From NCBI GenBank assembly GCA_023442945.1, contig JAEZWW010000107.1:62001-126000 (forward strand): a stretch of 64,000 nt of DNA, in the 5' to 3' direction. The notes beneath the pieces were generated by a model. That model searched no databases, was not told the DNA's origin, and saw nothing but the letters and a program-made list of their open reading frames with translations. The stretch's first letter is position 1. Each line of letters opens with the position of its first letter. Shown here one piece after another: positions 41,032 to 48,785 of this stretch. The stretch is from Pseudomonadota bacterium. GTDB lineage: Bacteria; Pseudomonadota; Gammaproteobacteria; Burkholderiales; Burkholderiaceae_C. The translations under genes and the position numbers were made by a program.

Positions 41032-41095
41032 AGCTTACTTAAAAATGTTCAAACGGTTGTAATGAAAACGTCATTTTTTCTGTGTTGGACCCCGC

Positions 41096-42478
41096 ATGAC
41101 TGTTTCTGAAACCGTTTCCACGATTCAAACCCGCACGCGTGACGATGGCTTATTCGGCACATCGCGCAACGGCAACTTGAAGGACACCGTTCAGGACCTG
41201 AAGAACCTGTCGCCTACCGAGCGCGGTGAAGCGCTCAGCAAGTTCACGGACGATGACCTGAAGGAAATCGCTAGCGACGTGAACTCCGGCGGCATTTTGG
41301 GCGCCGGCGGCTTGTCGAATGACGAGAAGCGCGATCTGTTCGACACCATGGCGGAGGGCGCCAGCGGCAAGGACCTGGCCCGTCTGGCCAGCGCCTTTGG
41401 TAGCCGTGAGGACACGCAACTGCTGGCCGAATCCGTGGCGAGCAAAGGCAGCAACGACGCGAAGCAGGCGTACGTCCAGGAGATGTCGACGCGCACGGCC
41501 GACAACGATTCCGGCATGTCGGTCTATTTCGGTGGCTCTTCGACCGACAACAGCGACAAAGACGCGAAGGCGGTCTTGACCGTGCTCAATAGCTTTGACA
41601 CGGCCACGCCCGACGGGCGCGCCGCGTTTGACAAGACCATCAAGGACATGCCCGAAAGCGTGCTCAAGAGCGTGGCCAAGGCGGGTGTGAACGAGACGGC
41701 CTTTTACAGCTCGTCCCACGTCAGCGTCAGCTACAAGACCGACGGTCTCAACGCTTTGTTGGACAAGGTGGCGGGCGGCGGCGACGCTCAGGTCAAAGGC
41801 AAGGTCTTCTCGTCGGCGGCCAGCGCGGTGTCGGGCATGCGTGAGAACGCGGGCGTGCACCTGGGCATGTCGTCTATCGGTACCGACAAGAAGATCGCTG
41901 ACGTGGTGGACCGCATGACCACGGTCATGAACACGGACCCACGCGGGATCACGGACCAGCTGAACAAGTCCGACGTCTACGGCCTTGGTCTGAGCAGCTA
42001 TGTGGCCGAAGTCCTTCGGGCGGACCCGGAGGCCGGTGCGAAAACCCTGGGTAGCCAACTGGCGCAGCTGCAGGGCGCTGGCACGGGCCAGACGCCGACG
42101 CAGTTCTTTGAGCAACAGGCGCCTGGTACCAACGGCACGCCGTACTACAAGAATGCGGAGACTTTGGGCTATTACGCAGGTGCCTTGCGCGCGGGTGTGG
42201 ATTCGCTCAACAAGGGGACGACCGAAACCGGATCCATGGTCAAAGCGGTGCTCGGGGCGGCCATCAGCGCGGCCAGCCTGGGACGCGGCGGTGGCGCGGT
42301 TTCCGGCTTGACCGGTGCTATCGTGGATCAGGTCGTGGCGCAAGAGAACGGCAGCCGCACAGAAACCGCCCGCGTGCTGGAGCAGTTGGCGATCCCGGTG
42401 GACGCCAACGGCGAACGCTACCAGGGCCCGGCGACGGCGACGTTTGACAGCAAGGCTGCTAAGGTTCGCGCGCAATGA
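41096..42478 (+). CDS. Effector-like protein of unknown function, 460 aa
   Basis: I do not recognise a named family. There is no signal peptide. The N-terminal 130 residues are helical with repeated short motifs (LKNLSPTERGEALSKFTDDD, LSNDEKRDLFDTMAEGASGK and DLARLASAFGSREDTQLLAE), a layout I associate with secreted effectors of plant- and animal-associated proteobacteria. The middle is Ser/Asp/Lys-rich. Near residues 378-408 a Gly/Ala-rich hydrophobic stretch (MVKAVLGAAISAASLGRGGG, then AVSGLTGAIVD) has glycine-zipper-like spacing, compatible with membrane insertion. The gene overlaps the next one by ATGA and has two inverted repeats upstream. A toxin role is inferred. Confidence 0.6.
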   Translation: MTVSETVSTIQTRTRDDGLFGTSRNGNLKDTVQDLKNLSPTERGEALSKFTDDDLKEIASDVNSGGILGAGGLSNDEKRDLFDTMAEGASGKDLARLASAFGSREDTQLLAESVASKGSNDAKQAYVQEMSTRTADNDSGMSVYFGGSSTDNSDKDAKAVLTVLNSFDTATPDGRAAFDKTIKDMPESVLKSVAKAGVNETAFYSSSHVSVSYKTDGLNALLDKVAGGGDAQVKGKVFSSAASAVSGMRENAGVHLGMSSIGTDKKIADVVDRMTTVMNTDPRGITDQLNKSDVYGLGLSSYVAEVLRADPEAGAKTLGSQLAQLQGAGTGQTPTQFFEQQAPGTNGTPYYKNAETLGYYAGALRAGVDSLNKGTTETGSMVKAVLGAAISAASLGRGGGAVSGLTGAIVDQVVAQENGSRTETARVLEQLAIPVDANGERYQGPATATFDSKAAKVRAQ

Positions 42479-42945
42479 ACCTGACGCGACGAGACACAGC
42501 CGCGACCATGGCGGCCATCCTGCTGAGTCCAACAGCCGCTTTTTCCCGAGCCATGAAAGACCTGAAATTGCTGCGGATTCCCGGCGTGCAAGCCTTTGCC
42601 TATCGGGACGAAAGCACGCAGCCTTTGAACCAAGCGACCACCCAGCTGGCCGACGCTTTCAACGCCAGAGGCGCGGGGCAGAGCGTGGACGGCGAGACCC
42701 TGGCCGCGGACGCGACGACAAGCAATGAGCAGATCGCGCAATCCGTCGATGCTGCACTGGGCAAAGAGTGGAAGCGCAGCACGGGCTTCACCAGCGCCAA
42801 CCCCCACATCCACCTGCTGGTGTGGGAGCGGGCGACGGCGCCCAAGCGCTTTTACGCCATTGCCGCGTTCGACGCCGTGCACACGGCAACCGCGGACGGG
42901 CGCAAGTACCGGCCGCTGGAATCGGTGTTCACGCGCGAACGCTGA
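42475..42945 (+). CDS. Exported partner protein, 156 aa
   Basis: No family is recognised. The ATG overlaps the stop of the effector-like gene, so translation is coupled. The N-terminus has a twin-arginine/Sec-like signal (LTRRDTAATMAAILLSPTAA, residues 3-22) ending near FSRA. The mature part contains a helical QLADAFNAR segment and a beta-rich C-terminal half (NPHIHLLVWERATAPKRFYA and IAAFDAVHTATADGRKYRPL). A small exported protein after an effector-like gene is the pattern seen for periplasmic immunity proteins, but this is inference. Confidence 0.6.
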   Translation: MNLTRRDTAATMAAILLSPTAAFSRAMKDLKLLRIPGVQAFAYRDESTQPLNQATTQLADAFNARGAGQSVDGETLAADATTSNEQIAQSVDAALGKEWKRSTGFTSANPHIHLLVWERATAPKRFYAIAAFDAVHTATADGRKYRPLESVFTRER

Positions 42946-43103
42946 GGCCACAGGCGTCTGAATCGAGCCGTTGGTGTCTGGTGCGCGGCACCGCGTGTCG
43001 CGGCTTCGTGACGCCGCTGCGGTGCCATGGCATGGCATGGCGACGATGCTGTGCGTGGTGCGTGTTCGATGCTGGTCCCATTGTCGTCGCGTCGCCAAGC
43101 CGG

Positions 43104-43400
43104 CTAACGCGGCATGCCGGGTGGCGCCGCGCTGTCGAACACGAAGGTGGCCGTTTCGCTCGCGCCCCCGCTTTTTTTCAAGAATCCCAACGCCGCTTGC
43201 GCGCCAAATGCTTGGCCTTGGCTGGCATGCGCGTCCGGAAGGTGGCGGTGGAATCGGGTTCGCCGAGGAGGACCCGCGTCAGGTCGCGGTTGGCCACGAA
43301 GGCGGGCAGGACGGTCGGGTCGGCACGGGCGCGCGCGACTTGGTTCTGCGCGGTGACGCTGATGTTGCGCAGGGCGCGCGCTCGCTGGCCAATGCCTGAA
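43104..43400 (-). pseudogene. Remnant of a LysR-family regulator (C-terminal fragment)
   Basis: The 461-bp gap between 42945 and 43407 holds no intact gene. On the minus strand a frame reads LRNISVTAQNQVARARADPT, then VLPAFVANRDLTRVLLGEPD and TFRTRMPAKAKAFG, which aligns with the C-terminal part of the intact LysR protein at 50171-51076 (LRSTSVTAQYEAVRAGAGLA, VLPAFLADRDPILARVLPGE and TFWMSMPAEAKDLA). The N-terminal DNA-binding part is missing and no start codon is present. It is a decayed paralogue or a piece left by rearrangement. Confidence 0.75.
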
Positions 43401-43406
43401 CGGGCA

Positions 43407-44102
43407 TTAAGGGGCAGTGGGCGCTGGTTCGGACGCCGGGCAGCTATCTGCCCGTGCCTCTGAACCCGGGTTCTTTGGCTTCAGTCCTTCCACCACAAAA
43501 GACGCGAAGGCGGAAGCGATGGCTGGGCCGCTGGTGTTGCCCGCTTCGGTGTACCAGCGGTTGATGTTGTTGATGGCGCCCATGAAGAAGAACACGGCCA
43601 GCTTGGGGTCGCAGGGAGCGATCGCGCCGGTGTCGACGCACTGCTGGACGAGCGCGCGCAGCGCGGAATCCAGGTGCCGGCGCCGCTGCTGGATTTGCGT
43701 GTTGTGCTCGGGGGTCATCGAGTAGTACTCGGTCAGCACGACGCAGGTGCCCAGCTCGCTGGTCATGCGTTGGATGTACCCCTCTGTGAAACCGCGGATG
43801 GTCTCGAGCGGGGCGGTGCCGCGGTCCACCGCTTCGGCCAGCGCTTCTTCTGCCATGCCGACTGCCATGCGATGGCATTCGAACAGGATCTCGTGCTTGC
43901 TGCGCACGTACCGGTACAGCGCGGGCTTGGTCACCGACAGCGCCTTGGCCACATCGTCCAAGGTGGTGTTGTGAAAGCCCTTGACGCCGAAGGCCCGGCC
44001 TGCGGCCGCGACCAGCGCCCGCTTCTTCAACTCATTCGGGTCCGGCGCTTGCGCGAGCGCGTTGCCCCAGCGACTTCCTTCAGGTGTTTTGGGTTCAGCC
44101 AT
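43407..44102 (-). CDS. TetR-family transcriptional regulator
   Basis: A 231-aa TetR repressor. The helix-turn-helix lies near residues 25-75: KKRALVAAAGRAFGVKGFHN, then TTLDDVAKALSVTKPALYRY and VRSKHEILFECH. The C-terminal half is a ligand-binding helical domain containing TCVVLTEYYSMTPEHNTQIQ. The last 25 residues are disordered and Pro/Ala-rich. It is divergent from the solute-binding-protein gene of the catabolic cassette, with a GTTAC-N6-GTAAC site between, so it most likely represses that cassette and responds to an acyl-CoA or related compound. This is inferred from position. Confidence 0.88.
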   Translation of the reverse strand: MAEPKTPEGSRWGNALAQAPDPNELKKRALVAAAGRAFGVKGFHNTTLDDVAKALSVTKPALYRYVRSKHEILFECHRMAVGMAEEALAEAVDRGTAPLETIRGFTEGYIQRMTSELGTCVVLTEYYSMTPEHNTQIQQRRRHLDSALRALVQQCVDTGAIAPCDPKLAVFFFMGAINNINRWYTEAGNTSGPAIASAFASFVVEGLKPKNPGSEARADSCPASEPAPTAP

Positions 44103-44175
44103 GCCGTCAATTGTGCGACAGGCTAGGGCCCAGCCCCGTTGACGGCGGCCAAGTCGAACGCTAGAGTCATCTTAG

Positions 44176-44191
44176 GTTACCCGTCAGTAAC
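44176..44191. promoter_or_regulatory. Candidate TetR operator
   Basis: GTTAC CCGTCA GTAAC is a perfect 5-bp inverted repeat in the 224-bp region between the divergent TetR and solute-binding-protein genes, resembling operators of TetR repressors of acyl-CoA catabolism. Binding was not tested. Confidence 0.55.
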
Positions 44192-44326
44192 TTGGTTGGC
44201 GACCCACGCATCAGGCCCAGAGAGGCCGGGGCAGATCGTCCAGATGTTCCCTGGCAGCAGGGGCATCGACAGCCCGTCGGCGGGCCAGATGGTCAGTGAA
44301 TTTCCATTATTGATGAAGGAGACACC

Positions 44327-45565
44327 ATGAATCGATTTGCACGAACCGGCCTGATGGGTCTGGTTTTTGTCTCAACCGCGGCTTTTTCGCAGTCCGACGT
44401 TTTGAGAATCGCCCACATCGATACCTTTTCTGGCCCCACGGCGTCGACCGGTGCGACGGTGGGAAAAACCTTGCGCTACGCGGCGGACCTCGTCAATGGG
44501 CGGGGTGGTGTGCTGGGCAAGAAGATTGAAATTCTGCAGCTCGACAACTCTGGCGATGCGAACAAGGCGGCGTCACTGATCAGCACCGCCATCGACAAGA
44601 AGATCAACATCATCGTCCAAGCCGGCAACTCGGGGATCGCAGGCGCGATTTTGGACGCCGTTGACAAGCACAACACCAGAAATCCCGATGCGCCGCTGCT
44701 GTACCTGAATTACGGCAGCGCCTTGCCGGAATTGACCGAAGCCAAATGCAGTTTTTGGATGTTCCGCTTTGAAGCGCACCAACGCATGAAGATGAAGGCG
44801 GTGGCTGAAGCTTTGAAGCAGATGAAGGACGTCAAGAAAATCTATCTGATCAACCAGGATTACGCTTTTGGCAGAGAGGTCAGCGGAGACGCCCGGAAGA
44901 TCATTGGCGCCGTCAGGCCGGATATCGAGTTTGTTGGAGACGACTTTCACCCCTTTGGCAAGGTCAAGGATTTCGCCCCGTATGTGTTGAAGATTTCAAA
45001 ATCGGGTGCAGACACCGTGATTACCGGGAATTGGGGCAACGACCTGGCGCTGCTGGTCAAGGCGAGCCGGGATGCTGGCTTGCACACCAAGTACATTACC
45101 TATTATGGCGGCTTGTATGGGATGCCGACGTCGATTGGGCAGGCGGGCGAAAATCTGGTTTACCAAATATCGTCCTGGCACCCGAATGTGCCGGTGGAGG
45201 ATAAAACGCCCAATCTGGAGAGCTTGCAGACCAACTTCAAGAAAAATTACGGTGAAGATCTGTATTACACGTCCATCCTTGTTCAGACGGACATGATGGC
45301 GGAGGCCATGAAGAAGGCAGGAACGACGACCGACGTGTTGAAAATCGCGAAGGCCCTGGAAGGGATGGAGTACGCGTCACCCTTCGGGAAAATCGTCATG
45401 AGAAAGGACGACCACCAAGCCAGCCACCCGATTTATATCAACCAGCTGGTGAAGGGCGTCAAATACGACGCTGAAAACTTGAAAATGGGCTGGAAGACCA
45501 TTGTCAAGATTCCGGCAGAAAAGACCGAAGACCCGGTGGCCTGCAACATGCGGCGCCCCTCCTGA
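44327..45565 (+). CDS. Periplasmic solute-binding protein (branched-chain amino acid ABC type)
   Basis: A 412-aa binding protein of the Peripla_BP_6 family. A Sec signal is visible (residues 6-21, RTGLMGLVFVSTAAFS). The mature protein has IAHIDTFSGPTASTGATVGK near the start, VVNG-type hinge RYAADLVNGRGGVLGKKIEI, and DVKKIYLINQDYAFGREVSG. It would bind an organic acid or aromatic compound and deliver it to an ABC permease, but no permease or ATPase genes are in the window. It opens the cassette, with RBS GAAGGAGA before the ATG at 44327. GC is lower than in flanking housekeeping genes. Confidence 0.88.
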   Translation: MNRFARTGLMGLVFVSTAAFSQSDVLRIAHIDTFSGPTASTGATVGKTLRYAADLVNGRGGVLGKKIEILQLDNSGDANKAASLISTAIDKKINIIVQAGNSGIAGAILDAVDKHNTRNPDAPLLYLNYGSALPELTEAKCSFWMFRFEAHQRMKMKAVAEALKQMKDVKKIYLINQDYAFGREVSGDARKIIGAVRPDIEFVGDDFHPFGKVKDFAPYVLKISKSGADTVITGNWGNDLALLVKASRDAGLHTKYITYYGGLYGMPTSIGQAGENLVYQISSWHPNVPVEDKTPNLESLQTNFKKNYGEDLYYTSILVQTDMMAEAMKKAGTTTDVLKIAKALEGMEYASPFGKIVMRKDDHQASHPIYINQLVKGVKYDAENLKMGWKTIVKIPAEKTEDPVACNMRRPS

Positions 45566-46338
45566 TGCGTGAGACATCGCGGCCCGCGCGGGTGGCCATT
45601 GTCACCGGCGCAGCATCGGGCCTTGGAGAAGCCGTTGCGCGGGCCCTGTCTGCAGCAGGCATGCGGGTCGGCGTGCTGGACCGGGATGGGGAACTTGCGC
45701 GCCAGTTGGCAGACGAGCTGGGGGGATTTTCAGTCCAAGTCGATGTGAGCTTGGATGCCCAGGTGGGCGATGCTTTTCAGAAAGTGCAACACCAGCTGGG
45801 GGCGGTCTCGTGTCTGGTCAACTGCGCGGGGATAGCGGAGCCCGGAAGCGTCGTCCGTGGTGGCCATGCCATGGCGCTGGAAGAATTTAAGCGCGTGGTG
45901 GACGTGAACCTGATCGGCACGCTGAACTGCATTCGGCACGCCGTGCCGCAGATGATTACGGCCCGCGAAGGGGACGAAGAAGCGGGCGTGATCGTCAACA
46001 CCTCTTCGATTGCTGCTTTCGACGGGCAGATCGGTCAGGCGGCTTATGCCGCGTCGAAAGGTGGCGTGGTGGGCATGGTGCTGCCTTTGGCCCGGGAGCT
46101 GGGTGACTATGGCATCCGGGTGGTGGGTATAGCGCCGGGCGTCTTTGAAACGCCCATGACGCTCAATCTGCCTCCCAAGTCGCGTGACGTCGTCTTTTCA
46201 GCCACGCCTGAGTTTCCGAAGCGCCCGGGAAAGCCGAGTGAGTACGCAGACTTGGTGATGGCCATTGTTCGCAATCCAATGCTCAACGGTGAGGTGATTC
46301 GGCTGGACGGTGGCCTGCGAATGCCTGCGCGCCTTTAA
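45565..46338 (+). CDS. Short-chain dehydrogenase/reductase (first of two)
   Basis: A 257-aa classical SDR. The NAD(P)-binding TGxxxGxG motif is VTGAASGLGEAVARALSAAG (residues 13-32), the NAG motif is NCAG, and the active site holds the Ser in NTSSIAAFDGQ and Tyr/Lys in AYAASKGG. The C-terminal part FETPMTLNLPPKSRDVVF resembles 3-hydroxyacyl-CoA dehydrogenase type 2 (17-beta-HSD10-like) enzymes, fitting a beta-oxidation step. Its ATG overlaps the previous stop, so translation is coupled. The exact substrate is unknown. Confidence 0.88.
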   Translation: MRETSRPARVAIVTGAASGLGEAVARALSAAGMRVGVLDRDGELARQLADELGGFSVQVDVSLDAQVGDAFQKVQHQLGAVSCLVNCAGIAEPGSVVRGGHAMALEEFKRVVDVNLIGTLNCIRHAVPQMITAREGDEEAGVIVNTSSIAAFDGQIGQAAYAASKGGVVGMVLPLARELGDYGIRVVGIAPGVFETPMTLNLPPKSRDVVFSATPEFPKRPGKPSEYADLVMAIVRNPMLNGEVIRLDGGLRMPARL

Positions 46339-46352
46339 GCGAGTGAACGAAG

Positions 46353-47153
46353 ATGGACCTCAGAGATAAGGTGGCGGTGGTGACGGGCGCCAAGTCCGGT
46401 CTGGGCCTGGCAACCACCGAGATGTTGTTGGCCCAAGGTGCGAAGGTCGCCGCCATTGACCTTTGGCAGGCGGAAGAAGTGGCAAGCCCCAACCCATCGT
46501 CGCTGATTCGGGTGGCATGTGATGTCACGTCGCCTACCGCGGTCGAGGCGGCGTTCGCGCAAACCGCTGCAGCGTTGGGGCTGCCGCGGATTCTGGTCAA
46601 CTGTGCCGGCGTGCTGGGCCCAGCGCGCGTCTTTCGCATCAACAAAGCCAACGGCCTGCCGGAGCCCAGGCCACTCGCAGAATTCCAGCGCGTGATCGAC
46701 ATCAATCTGCACGGCACGTTCAACACCATTCGCGTATTTGCGGCAGGGTTGAGCGCCGAAGACGCCGTCACCAGCGACGGCGAACGCGGCGTGATCGTGA
46801 ACACGGCGTCGGTGGCCGCGTACGAGGCGCTGAGCGCGCAAGCCGCCTACGGCGCGTCGAAAGCCGCGGTGGCGAGCATGACGCTGCCGCTGGCGCGCGA
46901 ACTGGCGCGCTTTGGCATCCGGGTGATCGCGCTGGCACCGGGGACGTTTGAAACGGGCATGTACAAGGTGGTCCCGGACCACACGCGCCGAACGTTGATA
47001 GACGACGTCCCATTTCCGGGCCGGCCTGGGCGCCCGGAGGAGTTCGCGCACATGGTGCGCGCCGTGGTGGAAAACAGCATGATGAACGGCAGCGTTGTGC
47101 GGATTGACGGGGCGGTGAGGATGCGAGAGCCGCGGAAAGAAAAGCGAGGATAA
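46353..47153 (+). CDS. Short-chain dehydrogenase/reductase (second of two)
   Basis: A 266-aa classical SDR related to the preceding one. The cofactor motif is VVTGAKSGLGLATTEMLLAQ, the NAG motif is NCAG, and the catalytic Tyr/Lys are in QAAYGASKAA after the Ser in NTASVAAYEAL. It again resembles 3-hydroxyacyl-CoA dehydrogenase type 2, so the two genes may be tandem paralogues with different substrates or a heteromeric enzyme. It lies 14 bp after the first SDR gene and four bases before the ligase gene. Confidence 0.88.
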   Translation: MDLRDKVAVVTGAKSGLGLATTEMLLAQGAKVAAIDLWQAEEVASPNPSSLIRVACDVTSPTAVEAAFAQTAAALGLPRILVNCAGVLGPARVFRINKANGLPEPRPLAEFQRVIDINLHGTFNTIRVFAAGLSAEDAVTSDGERGVIVNTASVAAYEALSAQAAYGASKAAVASMTLPLARELARFGIRVIALAPGTFETGMYKVVPDHTRRTLIDDVPFPGRPGRPEEFAHMVRAVVENSMMNGSVVRIDGAVRMREPRKEKRG

Positions 47154-47156
47154 AAA

Positions 47157-48773
47157 ATGCCATCCCCGAACATTCGACTCGAGTACCTGTACGGCGATCG
47201 CCTGGTGCCTTGCTACGCGGCGCGCCCCCGCAATCTGGACGACATGTTTCGCAGTTCCGTGGCGGCCAGAAGAGATGCGCCTGCTGTGGAAGACGAGCGC
47301 CAGAAACTCAGCTATGGAGTGCTTCATACGCAGGCCAACCGACTGGCCAACGCGCTGCATGCGCAAGGCGTTCGGAGTGGCGATCGTGTCGTCCTGTTCT
47401 TGAGCAACGGCGTCGAATTCGTCGTCGCACTGGTGGCTGTGTGGCGCCTTGGCGCGATTGCCGTACCCGTGGGGGTGCGTCAGAGCGCAGGCGAGCTGGA
47501 GTACATCGTCAACCAGTGCAGTGCTTCGGCGATCTTTTTTGACGATGAACTCGGTCCGCGCGTGAAGACCATCCATCCGCGAGCGCCGCTGAAATGTCAG
47601 GTGTATGTTGAAGCGGCAGGTGCAGACCCGAACGTTGGAAGCGCTGTCGAGTTCTGGAAGTTCGTTGGCGGTGGCGCCGAAGACGATGTGCTGGCGTCTT
47701 TCGACGACCAGACGGCTGCGTGTTTGATGTACACGTCCGGAACGACGGGCAAGCCGAAAGGTGCCGTGCTCACCCATCTGGGTTTCTTCCACACGGCGTA
47801 CAACTACCAGCAGACTTTTGGGTACCGCGCGGACGATCGCATGCTGCTGGTGATTCCGGGGACGCACATCTCAGGGTTGTTGGCTGTTGTCGTGGTGATG
47901 CTTCTTGTCGGCGGATGCACGGTTTGTCGGCGCAATTTCAAATCTGGTCCTACGCTTGAAACCATTTCGAAAGAAGGCGTCACGGCTGCAGTAATGGTGC
48001 CGGCCATGTACAACCTGATCGTCAGGGATCCGACGGTGAAGTCCCTGGACTTGAAGCGCTGGCGCATCGGTCACTTTGGCGGCGCTGCCATGCCCGAAGT
48101 GACGATTGCGCAGCTGGCCGATCTGATCCCCAGCCTTGAATTGTTCAACGGTTTTGGCGCGACGGAAACCACTTCTGCCGTCACGCTCACGCCGCGCGGA
48201 GAGGCAGCCAAATACCCCAAAAGCGTGGGAAAAATACTGCCATGCGTCGATATTCGAATCATAAATTCGGGGGGCGACGAGTTGCAGGCAGGGGAGGCTG
48301 GGGAGCTTTGGATCAGAAGCCCTGGCAACGCGCGGGAATACTGGGATAACGCCGAGGCCACACGCGCATCTTTTGTGGCCGGGTATTGGCGCAGCGGCGA
48401 TATCGGCGTGGTGGAGTCAGATGGCAACGTGTACGTCTTTGACCGCATCAAGGACATGATCGTGCGGGGCGGATACAAGATCTATTGCGTAGAGCTGGAA
48501 AACGAGCTGCTGGCCTTTCCTGGCGTGATCGAGGCGGCGGTCGTAGCCAGCCCGTGTCCGGTCCTAGGTGAGCGGATTCACGCGTTTCTCCATGCGACTG
48601 AGGCAATAGACTCCAAGGCTGTTCAAGCATTCTGCGGAGAGCAGTTGGCCGACTACAAAACGCCTGATTTCGTGACCGTCAGTCCCACGCCATTGCCGCG
48701 AAACCTCAACGGAAAGCTGGTGAAAGCGTCGTTGAGAGAACAAGCAAAGGCCATGGCTGCGGTTAGCCAGTAA
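47157..48773 (+). CDS. AMP-forming acyl-CoA ligase
   Basis: A 538-aa ANL-superfamily ligase that activates a carboxylic acid to its CoA ester using ATP. The P-loop YTSGTTGKPKGAVLTHLGFF is near residue 191, the adenylate-binding motif is FNGFGATETTSAVTL, the hinge region contains SGDIGVVESDGNVYVFDRIK with DMIVRGGYKI, and the catalytic Lys lies in LNGKLVKAS near the C-terminus. The domain layout is full length. It lies after the two SDR genes and before the thiolase; together they point to CoA-activated side-chain degradation. The substrate cannot be read from the sequence. Confidence 0.92.
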   Translation: MPSPNIRLEYLYGDRLVPCYAARPRNLDDMFRSSVAARRDAPAVEDERQKLSYGVLHTQANRLANALHAQGVRSGDRVVLFLSNGVEFVVALVAVWRLGAIAVPVGVRQSAGELEYIVNQCSASAIFFDDELGPRVKTIHPRAPLKCQVYVEAAGADPNVGSAVEFWKFVGGGAEDDVLASFDDQTAACLMYTSGTTGKPKGAVLTHLGFFHTAYNYQQTFGYRADDRMLLVIPGTHISGLLAVVVVMLLVGGCTVCRRNFKSGPTLETISKEGVTAAVMVPAMYNLIVRDPTVKSLDLKRWRIGHFGGAAMPEVTIAQLADLIPSLELFNGFGATETTSAVTLTPRGEAAKYPKSVGKILPCVDIRIINSGGDELQAGEAGELWIRSPGNAREYWDNAEATRASFVAGYWRSGDIGVVESDGNVYVFDRIKDMIVRGGYKIYCVELENELLAFPGVIEAAVVASPCPVLGERIHAFLHATEAIDSKAVQAFCGEQLADYKTPDFVTVSPTPLPRNLNGKLVKASLREQAKAMAAVSQ

Positions 48774-48785
48774 TCGGAGGTATTT

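Noticed and set aside
40909..41095. Type III secretion (PIP/hrp-type) promoter box before the effector-like gene
   Set aside because: No pair of TTCG-type half sites at the expected spacing was found; only the GGTAG/CTACC inverted repeats are present.
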